From Trueperella sp. (GTDB taxonomy: Bacteria > Actinomycetota > Actinomycetes > Actinomycetales > Actinomycetaceae), in NCBI GenBank assembly GCA_022783305.1, contig JALEWQ010000012.1:1-36994 (forward strand): a stretch of 36,994 bases of DNA, read 5' to 3'. How positions within the stretch are numbered: position 1 is the first letter of the stretch; each line of letters begins with the position of its first letter. Below, piece after piece: positions 15,885 to 24,364 of this stretch. The translations under genes were made by a program, and so were the position numbers. Below the pieces are notes generated by a model, which saw only the letters and a program-made list of their open reading frames with translations, was not told where the DNA came from and made no database searches.

Positions 15885-16838
15885 TTACACCGACCTAATA
15901 CGCGGGTTGATGAGGAGGTAGAGCATGTCAACGATGATGTTGACGATGATGAAGGCGATCGCGACAACAAGTGCGCCGCCCTGAACGAGGTTGACCCAGT
16001 TGTTCTGGATACCGAGGATGAGAACCTTACCCATGCCCTGCAGGCCGAAGATGATCTCGATGACGACGGCGCCACCCATGAGGTAGCCGACGCGAAGGCC
16101 GAGGACGGTCACGGGGGTGATGAGGGCGTTGCGCAGGACGTTGCGGCCGATGACGACCGAGCGCGGGATGCCCGCGCCCAGCGCGGTACGCACGTAGTCG
16201 CGGTCTAGTTCTTCTACCATTGAGGTTCGCACCACGCGGGTCATCTGGCCGATGACCGGGATCGCCAGGGAGAAGGCGGGAAGCAGCATGCGCATGAACC
16301 AGCCGCCAAAATCCTCACTCATGGATGGCAACCCACCCGAGACGGGGATGGATCCGCCCACGAAGGCGAGCACCAGGAGGGAGGCCAGCCAGAAGGACGG
16401 GGTGCCGATGCAGATCACCGAAAAGACGCGGATGATCTGGTCCGGCCAGCGGTCGCGGTAAATTGCGGCCAGGATGCCGAGCGGGAAGGCGAGGAGGATG
16501 GCGATGATGAGGCCGAAGAAGGTCAGGGACAGGGTCACCGGCAGAGCGCCCGTCACCATGTCGCTGACGCGGTTGGTCTCACCGACGCCGTAGATGCCCA
16601 GGTCTCCCTGGAACATGTCGATGACGTAGTTACCGTATTGAACGAAGAAAGGATCATTGAGGCCGTGAGCTGCACGGAATTCTGCCAGTGCCTCCGGCGT
16701 CGCGTATTCGCCGAGGGCTGTGTATGCCGGGTCGATCGGCGAGAGAGACATGATGAAGAAGACGAGAAGGGTCACGCCGATCACCATGATGGGGAGCGCG
16801 ATGAGGCGCCGCCCGAGAAGTCTGAGGAGATTATTCAT
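15885..16838 (-). CDS. siaF: Sialic-acid ABC transporter permease (DppB type)
   Basis: A 317-residue membrane protein with an N-terminal segment (LIALPIMVIGVTLLVFFIMS, about 12-31) typical of DppB/OppB permeases, a periplasmic-side loop, and five more hydrophobic segments. The conserved cytoplasmic coupling loop is DRDYVRTALGAGIPRSVV near 203-220. RBS GAGG lies upstream of the ATG at 16838. It is separated from siaE by a strong terminator, so it is probably transcribed by readthrough at a lower level than siaE. Confidence 0.92.
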   Translation of the reverse strand: MNNLLRLLGRRLIALPIMVIGVTLLVFFIMSLSPIDPAYTALGEYATPEALAEFRAAHGLNDPFFVQYGNYVIDMFQGDLGIYGVGETNRVSDMVTGALPVTLSLTFFGLIIAILLAFPLGILAAIYRDRWPDQIIRVFSVICIGTPSFWLASLLVLAFVGGSIPVSGGLPSMSEDFGGWFMRMLLPAFSLAIPVIGQMTRVVRTSMVEELDRDYVRTALGAGIPRSVVIGRNVLRNALITPVTVLGLRVGYLMGGAVVIEIIFGLQGMGKVLILGIQNNWVNLVQGGALVVAIAFIIVNIIVDMLYLLINPRIRSV

Positions 16839-16913
16839 CCGTTTTCCTCTTCCGACGAGGATTGGCTGAGGTCAGTGTGCACCTATGTGCGCTGCCCAGT
16901 GGGTTGAGGGTGC

Positions 16914-16951
16914 AAAAAGTGGAGGGTAGGCGGGAGGACCTACCCTCCACT
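16914..16951 (-). terminator. Strong intrinsic terminator between siaE and siaF
   Basis: A perfect 13-bp stem (16939-16951 with 16918-16930; AGTGGAGGGTAGG / CCTACCCTCCACT) has an 8-nt loop and a run of five T on the minus strand (16918-16914). It starts about 20 nt after the siaE stop. It should stop most transcripts after the binding-protein gene and let a fraction continue into siaFGI-nan-nag. Confidence 0.93.
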
Positions 16952-16970
16952 CCTTGTCTCGGTTACGTGG

Positions 16971-18557
16971 TTACTTGACTGCGGCGCCGACGAGGTTCAG
17001 GCCCGTGGTGCCAATGCCGTGTGCGCCCACGACCTTCTGACCGTTGATGCCAGTGATCATCGTGCGGTGGAAGAGCGGGAAGAGCGGGGCCTCATCGGCG
17101 ATGAGGTCCTGAGCCTCGCCCCACTTGGCCTTCGCGTCGTCGCCGGTGGCCTGCTCGGCCTCGGAAACGATGCCGGAAAGCTTGGCGAACTGATCAGGCG
17201 CGGAGGTGGCCCACTGGGTGCGCTTCTGCGTCCACACGTTGTCGCCGTACCACCAGTTGATGATGATGCCCGGGTCCGCACCGAAGACCGACGGATCGCC
17301 CGGCGCGAGGGCGACGTCGTAGGTCGGGTTGTCGACGTCGGCGAAGTTCGCGTACAGGTCGCCCGACGCCATGGACTGGACGTTGACCGTCAGGCCGGCG
17401 GCCTCGAGATCCTGGCGGATCTGCGGGGCGAGGTTAGCGATCCACGGGTGATCGGTGGTGATGAGGGTGATCTCCTTCAGGCCAGCAGCCTCGAAGGCGG
17501 CCTTGGCCTTGGCGGTGTCGTAGGTGAACTGCTCGCTAGCTTCCTTGTACATCGGGTTGACGGCGGGCAGGAAGGAGGTCGCAACCTGGGCGTCGCCGCC
17601 CATGGCGTCCTTGACCAGCTTCTCGCGGTCGATCGCGTAGTGGAAGGCCTTGCGGACCTCCTTCTTGTCGAACGGAGCCTTGGCAGTGTTGAACATGAGG
17701 AACGGGTTGTTGTAGCCCGGGACCTCGTCCAGGGTCCAGCCGGCGGCGGAGAGCTGATCCTTCGTGGCCGAGGGGACGGTCTCCATCACGTCGATGGTGC
17801 CGCCGAGCGCGGCGGCCAGACGGGCGGCGTCGTCCTTGAGGACGTCCCAGTGCATCTTCTCAACCTTGGCCGGCTTGGGGCCGTTGTAGTACTCGTTCGG
17901 CGAGGCGTCGATCGCGGTGTTCGTGATCGAGTCGTACTTGAACGGGCCGGTGCCGATCGGCTTGGCCGTCATCTCCTCCTGGGTGGAGGAGGCCGGGATG
18001 ATCTTGACGTCGACGAAACGCTCGGCGACGGCGGCGAAGGGGTACTTCGTCTTGATCGTGATCGTCTTATCGTCCTTGGCGGTGACGCTGTCAACAAAGC
18101 TGAAGAACTGCTTGTAGATCGAGGTGTCGGCCGTGGTGCGGGCGTAGGACTCGAGCACGTCTGCCGTGGTGACGTCGGTGCCGTCCGAGAACTTCGCGCC
18201 ATCGCGCAGGGTCACTTCGTACTCGGTGTCCGACACCTTGGTCGGCTCGCCGGCGGCAAGGGCCGGGAAGAGCTTGTAGTTAGACATGTCGAATTCGTAC
18301 AGACCCTCGACGACGTGCCAGTTCGACCCCATGGCTAGCGCCGAGGACGTGGTGGACGGATCGTAGTTCGTGGTCTCGTAGGCGACGCCGAGGTTCAGCT
18401 GACCGGACGGAGCGCCACCGGACGCGGAAGACGTCGCATCGCTTGCAGAACCGGACTCCGACGGGGTGCCCGACCCTCCTCCACCACAGGCAGCCAGGGC
18501 GAGCGTGGTAGCGGCAGCGACGGCTGTCAGCTTCGCCCAGCGCTTAGTAGAACGCAT
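16971..18557 (-). CDS. siaE: Sialic-acid-binding lipoprotein of the ABC transporter (SBP family 5)
   Basis: A 528-residue extracellular binding protein of the oligopeptide/nickel class. The N-terminus has a lipoprotein signal peptide: KR at 5-6, a hydrophobic core, and lipobox LAAC with Cys24, followed by a Gly/Ser-rich tether to about residue 50. The family-5 fold follows (e.g. LRDGAKFSDGTDVTTADVLE and PFDKKEVRKAFHYAIDREKL). ATG at 18557 was preferred over upstream starts because GAGAGGA precedes it and the signal peptide begins there. Ligand is inferred from the operon; by sequence alone it could be a peptide-binding protein. First gene of the operon, divergent from nanR. Confidence 0.92.
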   Translation of the reverse strand: MRSTKRWAKLTAVAAATTLALAACGGGGSGTPSESGSASDATSSASGGAPSGQLNLGVAYETTNYDPSTTSSALAMGSNWHVVEGLYEFDMSNYKLFPALAAGEPTKVSDTEYEVTLRDGAKFSDGTDVTTADVLESYARTTADTSIYKQFFSFVDSVTAKDDKTITIKTKYPFAAVAERFVDVKIIPASSTQEEMTAKPIGTGPFKYDSITNTAIDASPNEYYNGPKPAKVEKMHWDVLKDDAARLAAALGGTIDVMETVPSATKDQLSAAGWTLDEVPGYNNPFLMFNTAKAPFDKKEVRKAFHYAIDREKLVKDAMGGDAQVATSFLPAVNPMYKEASEQFTYDTAKAKAAFEAAGLKEITLITTDHPWIANLAPQIRQDLEAAGLTVNVQSMASGDLYANFADVDNPTYDVALAPGDPSVFGADPGIIINWWYGDNVWTQKRTQWATSAPDQFAKLSGIVSEAEQATGDDAKAKWGEAQDLIADEAPLFPLFHRTMITGINGQKVVGAHGIGTTGLNLVGAAVK

Positions 18558-18585
18558 GTTATTTCCTCTCCATTGAGTTAATTGT

Positions 18586-18601
18586 GAAGCGCCAACGCTT
18601 C
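18586..18601. promoter_or_regulatory. Candidate NanR operator (palindrome) between siaE and nanR
   Basis: GAAGCG-CCAA-CGCTTC is a perfect 6+6 inverted repeat lying between the divergent siaE and nanR starts. It sits upstream of the nanR -10 and downstream of the candidate siaE start of transcription, so one bound dimer could act on both. Binding by NanR is inferred. Confidence 0.5.
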
Positions 18602-18609
18602 TCATCGGG

Positions 18610-18615
18610 TACACT
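18610..18615 (+). promoter_or_regulatory. Leaderless promoter -10 of nanR
   Basis: TACACT is followed by 6 nt and the ATG at 18622. No Shine-Dalgarno sequence precedes the ATG, so a leaderless transcript is likely. A good -35 is not visible; that zone touches the palindrome. Confidence 0.5.
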
Positions 18616-18616
18616 C

Positions 18617-18645
18617 ATCGTATGTTGTCAGACAAGTCAGCGCAA
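18617..18645 (-). promoter_or_regulatory. Candidate promoter of the sia-nan-nag operon
   Basis: On the minus strand TTGCGC (18645-18640), 17 bp, TACGAT (18622-18617). Transcription would start near 18610 and give a leader of about 50 nt that carries the palindrome and the siaE RBS. The promoter overlaps the first codons of nanR. Confidence 0.45.
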
Positions 18646-19386
18646 GTGCTTTTAAATAAATTCTCCCCGGCGACGATCTCCGGGGCAGCGACTCCTGGCG
18701 TTCCCCTCAACAGGTCCTCCGCAACGATCGACGCCGTTAAGTCTTACATCATTCAACACAACCTCAAGCCCGGCGATCCGCTTCCGACCGAGGCGACGCT
18801 ATGCGCCACGCTTCAGGTCTCGCGCTCCTCCGTGCGCGAGGCGCTACGCAAGCTCGAGGCGCTCGACATCATCCGCGCCCATCAGGGGCGCGGCTCCTTC
18901 GTGGGCGACATGTCGCTCGAGCCGATGGTTGAAACCCTTGTGCTGCGCTTCGCGCTCGATCGATCCTCGGGCACGGAATCGCTGCGCCAGGTGGTCTCCA
19001 CGCGCCGCTACCTCGACCTGGGCGTGGCCTCCTCGGTGGTCAAGGCGATGGCGGGCACCTCCAACCCCGAGCTCCACCAGCTGGTGGGCGTCATGGTGGA
19101 GAAGGCCACCCGCCGGGAGAGCTACATGGATGAGGACATCGCCTTCCACAACGGGATCATGGCCTACCTCGATAACGAGCTCATCTCGCAGCTCAACACG
19201 GCGATGTGGCTCATCCACCAGACCTTCATCCCCAAGCTGGACGTGGAGCGCGGCGGGAAGCTGCTCGAAACCGCGCGCGCCCACGAGCGCATGCTCGCCA
19301 CGGCCGAGGCGGGAGACGAGGCGGCCTATCGCCAGGCGGTCCTCGACCACTACGCCCCGCTCGCGGACATCCTCGAGATGGACTAG
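18622..19386 (+). CDS. nanR: GntR-family (FadR subfamily) regulator of the sialate operon
   Basis: A 254-residue regulator. After an unstructured N-terminus of about 35 residues comes a GntR winged helix (about 36-98) with the typical PTEATLCATLQVSRSSVREA then LRKLEALDIIRAHQGRGSFV. An all-helical FCD ligand-binding domain fills the rest (about 115-250), with Asp/His metal-ligand-like positions (AFHNGIMAYL). It is divergent from siaE with 64 bp between starts. I infer repression of the operon, relieved by a sialate pathway intermediate. The start is ATG at 18622, probably leaderless. Confidence 0.88.
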   Translation: MLSDKSAQVLLNKFSPATISGAATPGVPLNRSSATIDAVKSYIIQHNLKPGDPLPTEATLCATLQVSRSSVREALRKLEALDIIRAHQGRGSFVGDMSLEPMVETLVLRFALDRSSGTESLRQVVSTRRYLDLGVASSVVKAMAGTSNPELHQLVGVMVEKATRRESYMDEDIAFHNGIMAYLDNELISQLNTAMWLIHQTFIPKLDVERGGKLLETARAHERMLATAEAGDEAAYRQAVLDHYAPLADILEMD

Positions 19387-19494
19387 GCGCCCGAAGCGCA
19401 CTCGCCAGTCCTTCCTGTCGCGCGTGATCGTCGAGCGGGCGCGCGGTGTCGGCGTCGTCGATTAGACTGGCCACAACAACGATACGGAGGACAC

Positions 19495-19965
19495 ATGATT
19501 TCCACACTTGCCCGCCCGCTCCTTGCGGCGCCCTTCGTGGCCGCCGGCCTCGACGCCATCCGCAAGCCCGCCGGCCATCGCGCCGCGGCCGAACGTATCC
19601 TCAGTGTACTCGAGAGGGCGGGAATCCCCACGCAGGACATCCCGGTCGACGTGCTCACGCGCGCCACGGGCGCCGTTTTCACGCTAGCCGGCCTCTCGCT
19701 CGCGCGCGGGCGCATGCCGCGTTCCACGGCCCTCATGCTCGGCGCGATGCAGATCCCGATGTCGCTGGGGCGCAACCCCTTCTGGGAGCAGGCCGGCGCT
19801 GAGCGCCGCGCCTCGCTTGCGGCCCTCGTCGCCGACGCCGGCCTCATCGGCGGCGCCCTCATCGCCTCCACCGACCGCGACGGCAAACCCTCGCTCGGCT
19901 GGCGCGCCTCAACCTGGGCGAAGGACGTCAGCCACAACGCGCAGAATCTCGGTACCAGCCGGTGA
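19495..19965 (+). CDS. DoxX-family membrane protein
   Basis: A 156-residue small membrane protein of the DoxX family, with hydrophobic segments near 5-22, 55-75, 80-98 and 108-128 and the N-terminal RPLLAAPFVAAGLDAIRKP common to actinobacterial members. Function is not established for this subgroup; DoxX relatives are tied to quinone or thiosulfate oxidation and oxidative stress. RBS GGAGG stands 4 nt before ATG at 19495. Its last codons overlap the aroA start (GTGA), so doxX-like, aroA and rsgA form one operon. Confidence 0.82.
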   Translation: MISTLARPLLAAPFVAAGLDAIRKPAGHRAAAERILSVLERAGIPTQDIPVDVLTRATGAVFTLAGLSLARGRMPRSTALMLGAMQIPMSLGRNPFWEQAGAERRASLAALVADAGLIGGALIASTDRDGKPSLGWRASTWAKDVSHNAQNLGTSR

Positions 19966-21227
19966 CCTGGCTGGCCCCCGCGTCGGGCCCGGTTGACGCC
20001 ACCGTCTCCATCCCCGGCTCGAAGTCGCTGACGAACCGCTACCTGGTGCTCGCCGCCTTGGGCGAGCAGCCCGCGACGATCCGCCACCCGCTCGTCGCGC
20101 GCGACACAGAGCTCATGGCCGGCGCCCTCGAGTCCCTCGGCGCGCGCATCCTGCGCGAGCGCGACTCCTGGCGGGTGGAGCCCGGACCCTTCCGGGGTGG
20201 GCGCGTCGAGTGCGGCCTGGCCGGGACTGTCATGCGTTTCATCCCACCGCTCGCTGCCTTTGCCTGCGAGCCCGTGGTCCTCGACGGCGACCCGGCGGCG
20301 CGCGTGCGCCCGATGGGCGCGATCGTCACGGCGCTGAGGCGGCTCGGGGTGGCCGTGGAGGCCGCCGAGCGCGAAGGCGCACCCACCCTTCCGCTGACCG
20401 TGCGCGGGGCGGGGAGCGTGGCCGGGGGCAAGCTCGACATCGACGCCTCGGCCTCCTCCCAGTTCGTCTCCGCGCTCCTCCTCGCCGCCCCGCGAATGGA
20501 ACGCGGCCTCGAACTGCGACACGTGGGCGCAACGCTCCCCTCGACCCCCCACATCGAGATGACGGTGGAGGTGCTACGCAGGGCCGGCATCGACGTCGTC
20601 GACGCGGGGCGGCGCTGGGTGGTCTCCCCCGGCGTCCCCACCCTCGGGCAGGTCACGATCGAGCCCGACCTGTCGAACGCGGGGGCCTTCCTCGCCGCCG
20701 CCATGGTGACCGGCGGGAGGGTACGCGTGGAACACTGGCCCGCGGCGACCACACAGCCGGGCGACTCCTACCGCGCGATCTTTTCCCAGATGGGAGGCCG
20801 GGTGCGCCTGGAGGGCGGGGTGCTCGAGCTGACCGGGCCGGAGCGTATCGCCCCCTATGCCGCAGACATGAAGGACGTGGGCGAACTCGTCCCCACCGTC
20901 GCCGCCGTCGCCGCATTCGCGCACGGAACCTCGCGCCTGTCCAACATCGGCCAGCTTCGCGGACACGAGACCAACCGCCTCGCCGCGCTCGTCACCGAGC
21001 TGGGCCGCGCCGGGATCACCGCGCGCGAGGAGGGCGACGACCTCGTCATCGAGGGCGGGTCCGGGCGCCCCGCCGTCATCGAGACCTACGACGACCACCG
21101 GATGGCCACCTTCGGCGCGATCCTCGGGCTGCGCCTGCCGGGCACGCGCGTCGTCAACGCGCAGACCACGGCGAAGACCCTGCCCGACTTCGTGGAGCGC
21201 TGGGAAAGGGCCTTCGGCCATGCCTAG
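19962..21227 (+). CDS. aroA: 3-phosphoshikimate 1-carboxyvinyltransferase (EPSP synthase)
   Basis: A 421-residue EPSP synthase of the shikimate pathway. Key segments are PGSKSLTNRYLVLAALG (about 19-35, with the shikimate-3-phosphate-binding Lys and Arg), ECGLAGTVMRF (about 85-95), DGDPAARVRPMG (near 110), a Gln/Ser region SASSQFVSALLLAAPRM, PDLSNAGAFLAAAM, and the C-terminal ETYDDHRMATFGAI. It starts with GTG overlapping the preceding stop and overlaps rsgA by 8 nt. Synteny aroA-rsgA near a SigH/SigR gene is shared with mycobacteria as I recall it. Confidence 0.96.
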   Translation: MTWLAPASGPVDATVSIPGSKSLTNRYLVLAALGEQPATIRHPLVARDTELMAGALESLGARILRERDSWRVEPGPFRGGRVECGLAGTVMRFIPPLAAFACEPVVLDGDPAARVRPMGAIVTALRRLGVAVEAAEREGAPTLPLTVRGAGSVAGGKLDIDASASSQFVSALLLAAPRMERGLELRHVGATLPSTPHIEMTVEVLRRAGIDVVDAGRRWVVSPGVPTLGQVTIEPDLSNAGAFLAAAMVTGGRVRVEHWPAATTQPGDSYRAIFSQMGGRVRLEGGVLELTGPERIAPYAADMKDVGELVPTVAAVAAFAHGTSRLSNIGQLRGHETNRLAALVTELGRAGITAREEGDDLVIEGGSGRPAVIETYDDHRMATFGAILGLRLPGTRVVNAQTTAKTLPDFVERWERAFGHA

Positions 21228-22230
21228 ACGCGACATCGGCACGGACGATCACCGCGTGCGGGTGCGCCCGGGCAAAGGTTCACGCCCACGCACGAAGATC
21301 CGCCCCGACTACAGCCGGGCCGCCCGGGCCCGCGTCTACCGGGTGGATCGCGGGCGCTACCACGTGACTCTGGATGACGGCACGCACGTGACCGCCGTCA
21401 AAGCCAAGGAGCTGGCGCGCGGCGCGATCGTCGTGGGCGACATCGTGGCCCTCACCGGCGATCTGACGGGCAGGAAGGATACGCTGGCCCGCATCGTCCA
21501 GGTGGATCCACGCCGGACCGCGCTGCGACGCACAGCCGAGGAGTCGGAGGCCGCGGGCACCGAGCGCGTCATCGTCGCCAACGCCGACCAGCTCGTCATC
21601 GTCACCGCCCTCGCCCAGCCCGAGCCGCGGCCGGGCATGATCGACCGCTGCCTCGTCGCCGCCTACGACGCCGACATGCACCCTATCCTGTTGCTCACCA
21701 AAGCCGATCTCGCCAGCCCCCGCGCACTGCTCGACCTGTATTCCGACCTCGACCTCGACATCTATACCTCCACCATTGACGAGGCGGGCTCCGACATCGC
21801 CGACATTGCCGCCGCGCTCGCGGGGCACGTGTCGGTGCTGGTGGGGCACTCGGGCGTCGGGAAATCCACCCTCATCAACGCGCTGGTTCCGAGCGCCGAG
21901 CGTGAGACGGGGCACGTGAACGAGGTGACGGGGCGCGGGCGGCACACCTCGACGTCGGCGATGGCGTTCAACCTGGAGGCCGGCGGGCTAGTCATCGACA
22001 CGCCGGGGGTGCGCACGTTCGGGCTCGCCCACGTTCAGGCCGAGGACCTGCTGCGCGGCTTCCCGGACCTGCGTCAGGTGGCCGAGAACTGCCCGCGCGG
22101 TTGCCCGCACGAGGCCGGCTCCCTCGACTGCGCGTTCGACGAGGTGGAAGACGCGCGGCTGATCGCGCGCGTGAAATCCTTCCGCCGGCTACTCGATTCG
22201 CGCCTCAGGGTGGACCCGCACTGGGCCTGA
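21220..22230 (+). CDS. rsgA: Ribosome small-subunit-dependent GTPase A
   Basis: A 336-residue circularly permuted GTPase acting in late 30S maturation. An N-terminal basic tail precedes an OB-fold (about 35-100). Then come G4 LLTKADL (near 150), Walker A GHSGVGKSTLINAL (near 208-221), G2 RGRHTSTSA and G3 DTPGVRTFGL (near 260). The C-terminal zinc knuckle is CPRGCPHEAGSLDC (near 290-304), with the usual C-x4-C-x-H-x6-C spacing slightly changed. ATG at 21220 lies inside the end of aroA (8-nt overlap). Confidence 0.96.
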   Translation: MPRRDIGTDDHRVRVRPGKGSRPRTKIRPDYSRAARARVYRVDRGRYHVTLDDGTHVTAVKAKELARGAIVVGDIVALTGDLTGRKDTLARIVQVDPRRTALRRTAEESEAAGTERVIVANADQLVIVTALAQPEPRPGMIDRCLVAAYDADMHPILLLTKADLASPRALLDLYSDLDLDIYTSTIDEAGSDIADIAAALAGHVSVLVGHSGVGKSTLINALVPSAERETGHVNEVTGRGRHTSTSAMAFNLEAGGLVIDTPGVRTFGLAHVQAEDLLRGFPDLRQVAENCPRGCPHEAGSLDCAFDEVEDARLIARVKSFRRLLDSRLRVDPHWA

Positions 22231-22256
22231 GCCTGCCGTGCACCGTCGGTACGCGC

Positions 22257-22292
22257 GCCTGGGCGCTCGCGGGCCCAGGCCCGCGGGCCTGG
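22257..22292 (+). terminator. Overlapping alternative hairpins after rsgA
   Basis: Two mutually exclusive stems share the segment 22275-22280. GCCTGGGC (22257-22264) pairs with GCCCAGGC (22273-22280), or CCAGGCCCG (22275-22283) pairs with CGGGCCTGG (22284-22292), a perfect 18-nt palindrome followed by CAAAAAGG. The region is probably the terminator of doxX-aroA-rsgA. Confidence 0.55.
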
Positions 22293-22331
22293 CAAAAAGG
22301 CCGCGCCGGGCCGGGGCCGTCAATCAGCGGT

Positions 22332-22337
22332 TATGCT
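22332..22337 (+). promoter_or_regulatory. Leaderless promoter -10 of hisN
   Basis: TATGCT followed by 6 nt and ATG at 22344. The GAGG just before the ATG is too close (1 nt) to act as a Shine-Dalgarno site, so a leaderless start is favoured. Confidence 0.5.
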
Positions 22338-22343
22338 TGAGGC

Positions 22344-23141
22344 ATGCAACCACGTTACGCCGATGACCTTCAGGTCGCCCTCGGGATCGCCGATCGCGTC
22401 GACATCCTCACGCTCGAGCGGTTCCGCGCCGCCGACCTGCGGGTCGAGACCAAGCCCGACATGACCCCCGTCTCCGACGCCGACCGCGCCGCCGAGCGCC
22501 TCATCCGTGACATGCTACGCCAGTTCCGTTCGCGCGACGGGGTGACGGGCGAGGAAGAGGCCCCTGTGGAGGGCCTGTCTGGGCGGCGGTGGATCATCGA
22601 CCCGATCGACGGCACCAAGAACTACGTTCGCGGTGTGCCCGTGTGGGCCACCCTGATAGCGCTGGAGGACGACGGGCAGATCGTGCTCGGTATCGTTTCT
22701 GCCCCCGCGCTCAAGCAGCGCTGGTTCGCGGCCCAGGGCCTGGGCGCCTACGCGGGGCGCTCCTCGGCCGCGGCGCGGCGCATCCACGTGTCCGATGTTA
22801 GTCGTGTCTCCGACGCGTCCCTGTCATATTCCTCGCTGGACGGCTGGTCGGAGCGCAACCAGCTGCGCGCCTTCCTTCGCCTGGCCCAGACCTGCTGGCG
22901 CACGCGCGCCTTTGGCGACTTCTGGTCCTACATGCTCGTAGCCGAGGGGGCCGTGGACATCGCGAGCGAACCGGAGCTCAACCTCTACGACATGGCCGCC
23001 CTCGTGCCCATCGTGACGGAGGCGGGCGGGCGCTTCACCTCGCTCGATGGGGAGGACGGGCCGTGGGGGGCGAACGCGATCGCCACGAACGGCCGCCTGC
23101 ACGCCGCCGCCCTGGATATCCTCAATTCCGTTCGAGACTAG
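22344..23141 (+). CDS. hisN: Histidinol-phosphatase, inositol-monophosphatase fold
   Basis: A 265-residue IMPase-fold phosphatase. Metal-binding motifs: GEEEAP near 70 and WIIDPIDGTKNYVRGVPVWA near 82-101. The KNYVRGVPVW continuation is characteristic of HisN histidinol phosphatases rather than of inositol or fructose bisphosphatases. The third motif is LYDMAALVPIVTEAGG near 215-232, with DFWSYMLVAEGAVD before it. It should catalyse the histidinol-phosphate step of histidine biosynthesis. It stands alone with its own leaderless promoter candidate. Confidence 0.92.
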   Translation: MQPRYADDLQVALGIADRVDILTLERFRAADLRVETKPDMTPVSDADRAAERLIRDMLRQFRSRDGVTGEEEAPVEGLSGRRWIIDPIDGTKNYVRGVPVWATLIALEDDGQIVLGIVSAPALKQRWFAAQGLGAYAGRSSAAARRIHVSDVSRVSDASLSYSSLDGWSERNQLRAFLRLAQTCWRTRAFGDFWSYMLVAEGAVDIASEPELNLYDMAALVPIVTEAGGRFTSLDGEDGPWGANAIATNGRLHAAALDILNSVRD

Positions 23142-23212
23142 CGGAGCTGGCCATATCCTGCGAGTTTGGGCAGAAAGAGCGGGCATCCAAAAGATTTGTC
23201 GGAGGGGTCCGC

Positions 23213-23218
23213 TAGCCT
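23213..23218 (+). promoter_or_regulatory. Leaderless promoter -10 of sbcDC
   Basis: TAGCCT followed by 6 nt and ATG at 23225, the same geometry as hisN and the SGNH-like gene. No clear -35 is visible. A purine-rich GAAG 3 nt before the ATG leaves a leadered alternative open. Confidence 0.4.
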
Positions 23219-23224
23219 GAAGAT

Positions 23225-24364
23225 ATGAGATTCTTACACACGGCCGATTGGCACCTGGGCCGGGAGATACACGGCGCCGATCTCACCCCTGCCTTCGAGC
23301 AGTGGGCCGACCACGTCGTCGATCTCGTGGCGAGCGAGGGCGTGGACGCGCTCTTCATTTCGGGCGACGTATACGACCGCGCAGTCCCGCCCGTCGCCAT
23401 GGTGGAGCTGCTCTCCGACACGCTCTCGCGCCTGCTCGAGCACACGCGCGTCATCATGACCAGCGGCAACCATGATTCCCCCCAGCGCCTCGGCTTCGGC
23501 TCCGCCTTCGCTCGGGAGGGGCTCCACATCTGCACAGACTCGCGCCGCGCCCACATCCCCGTCGTCATCGACGACGACGCGGACGGCGCCCTCATATACC
23601 CCATCCCGTACCTGGATCCGCCCACCGAGCGGGATCGGCTGGCCGGCGATGAGCCGCTCGAACGCAGCCATATCGCCGTCAACACCGAGATGCTGGCTCG
23701 GGTGGAGGCAGACATGCGAAGGCGCGGCGGCAACCCGTACCGGATCGTGCTCTCCCACTCCTTCGTCATTGGCGCCCAGCCCAGCGAGTCGGAACGCGAC
23801 ATCTCGGTGGGCGGGGCCGATTCGATCCCGTCCCACATTTTCCGGCTCGGCGGGCTGACGGACTACGTGGCCCTCGGCCACATCCACGGCCCGCAGGCTG
23901 TGGGAACCCAGGGCGATCCGCTCATGCGCTATTCGGGCTCGCCCATCGCGTTCTCCTTTTCGGAAGAAAAGCACGTGAAGTCCTCCGTGCTCCTCGATAC
24001 GCGCAGCGGGGAAACAACCCTGATCCCGGCGCCCGTGTATCGGCCGCTGGCAACACTGGAAGACACGCTGGAGAACCTACTCTCGGCCAAGTATGCCGGC
24101 TACGGCGATCACTTCCTGCGCATCCGGGTCACCGACCCGGACCGCCCAGCCGATCTTTACGCCAAGCTCAAGAAGCGATTCGCGCACATGCTCGCGCTTG
24201 AGCATGTCAGCGAAGCCACCGCCGTCACGCTTGAACAGCTTGCCGCTATCCGTTCCAATCCGCTCGCCGTACTGCGCGAATTCTTCGCGCACGCCGGCGG
24301 GCGGGAATTGACCGCGGCGGAGGATCAGCTGGTGGCAGCCACGTGGGAGGAGGTGTCGGCCTGA
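23225..24364 (+). CDS. sbcD: Exonuclease SbcCD, nuclease subunit D
   Basis: A 379-residue Mre11-type metallophosphoesterase. All phosphoesterase motifs are present: TADWHLG (D8, H10), ISGDVYDRAVPP (GDxxD), TSGNHDSPQRL (GNHD), VLSHSF and ALGHIHGPQ (GHxH). A capping domain and a C-terminal SbcC-binding region follow from about residue 270. Together with SbcC it cuts hairpin and blocked DNA ends. The stop overlaps the sbcC start (ATGA). Confidence 0.96.
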   Translation: MRFLHTADWHLGREIHGADLTPAFEQWADHVVDLVASEGVDALFISGDVYDRAVPPVAMVELLSDTLSRLLEHTRVIMTSGNHDSPQRLGFGSAFAREGLHICTDSRRAHIPVVIDDDADGALIYPIPYLDPPTERDRLAGDEPLERSHIAVNTEMLARVEADMRRRGGNPYRIVLSHSFVIGAQPSESERDISVGGADSIPSHIFRLGGLTDYVALGHIHGPQAVGTQGDPLMRYSGSPIAFSFSEEKHVKSSVLLDTRSGETTLIPAPVYRPLATLEDTLENLLSAKYAGYGDHFLRIRVTDPDRPADLYAKLKKRFAHMLALEHVSEATAVTLEQLAAIRSNPLAVLREFFAHAGGRELTAAEDQLVAATWEEVSA

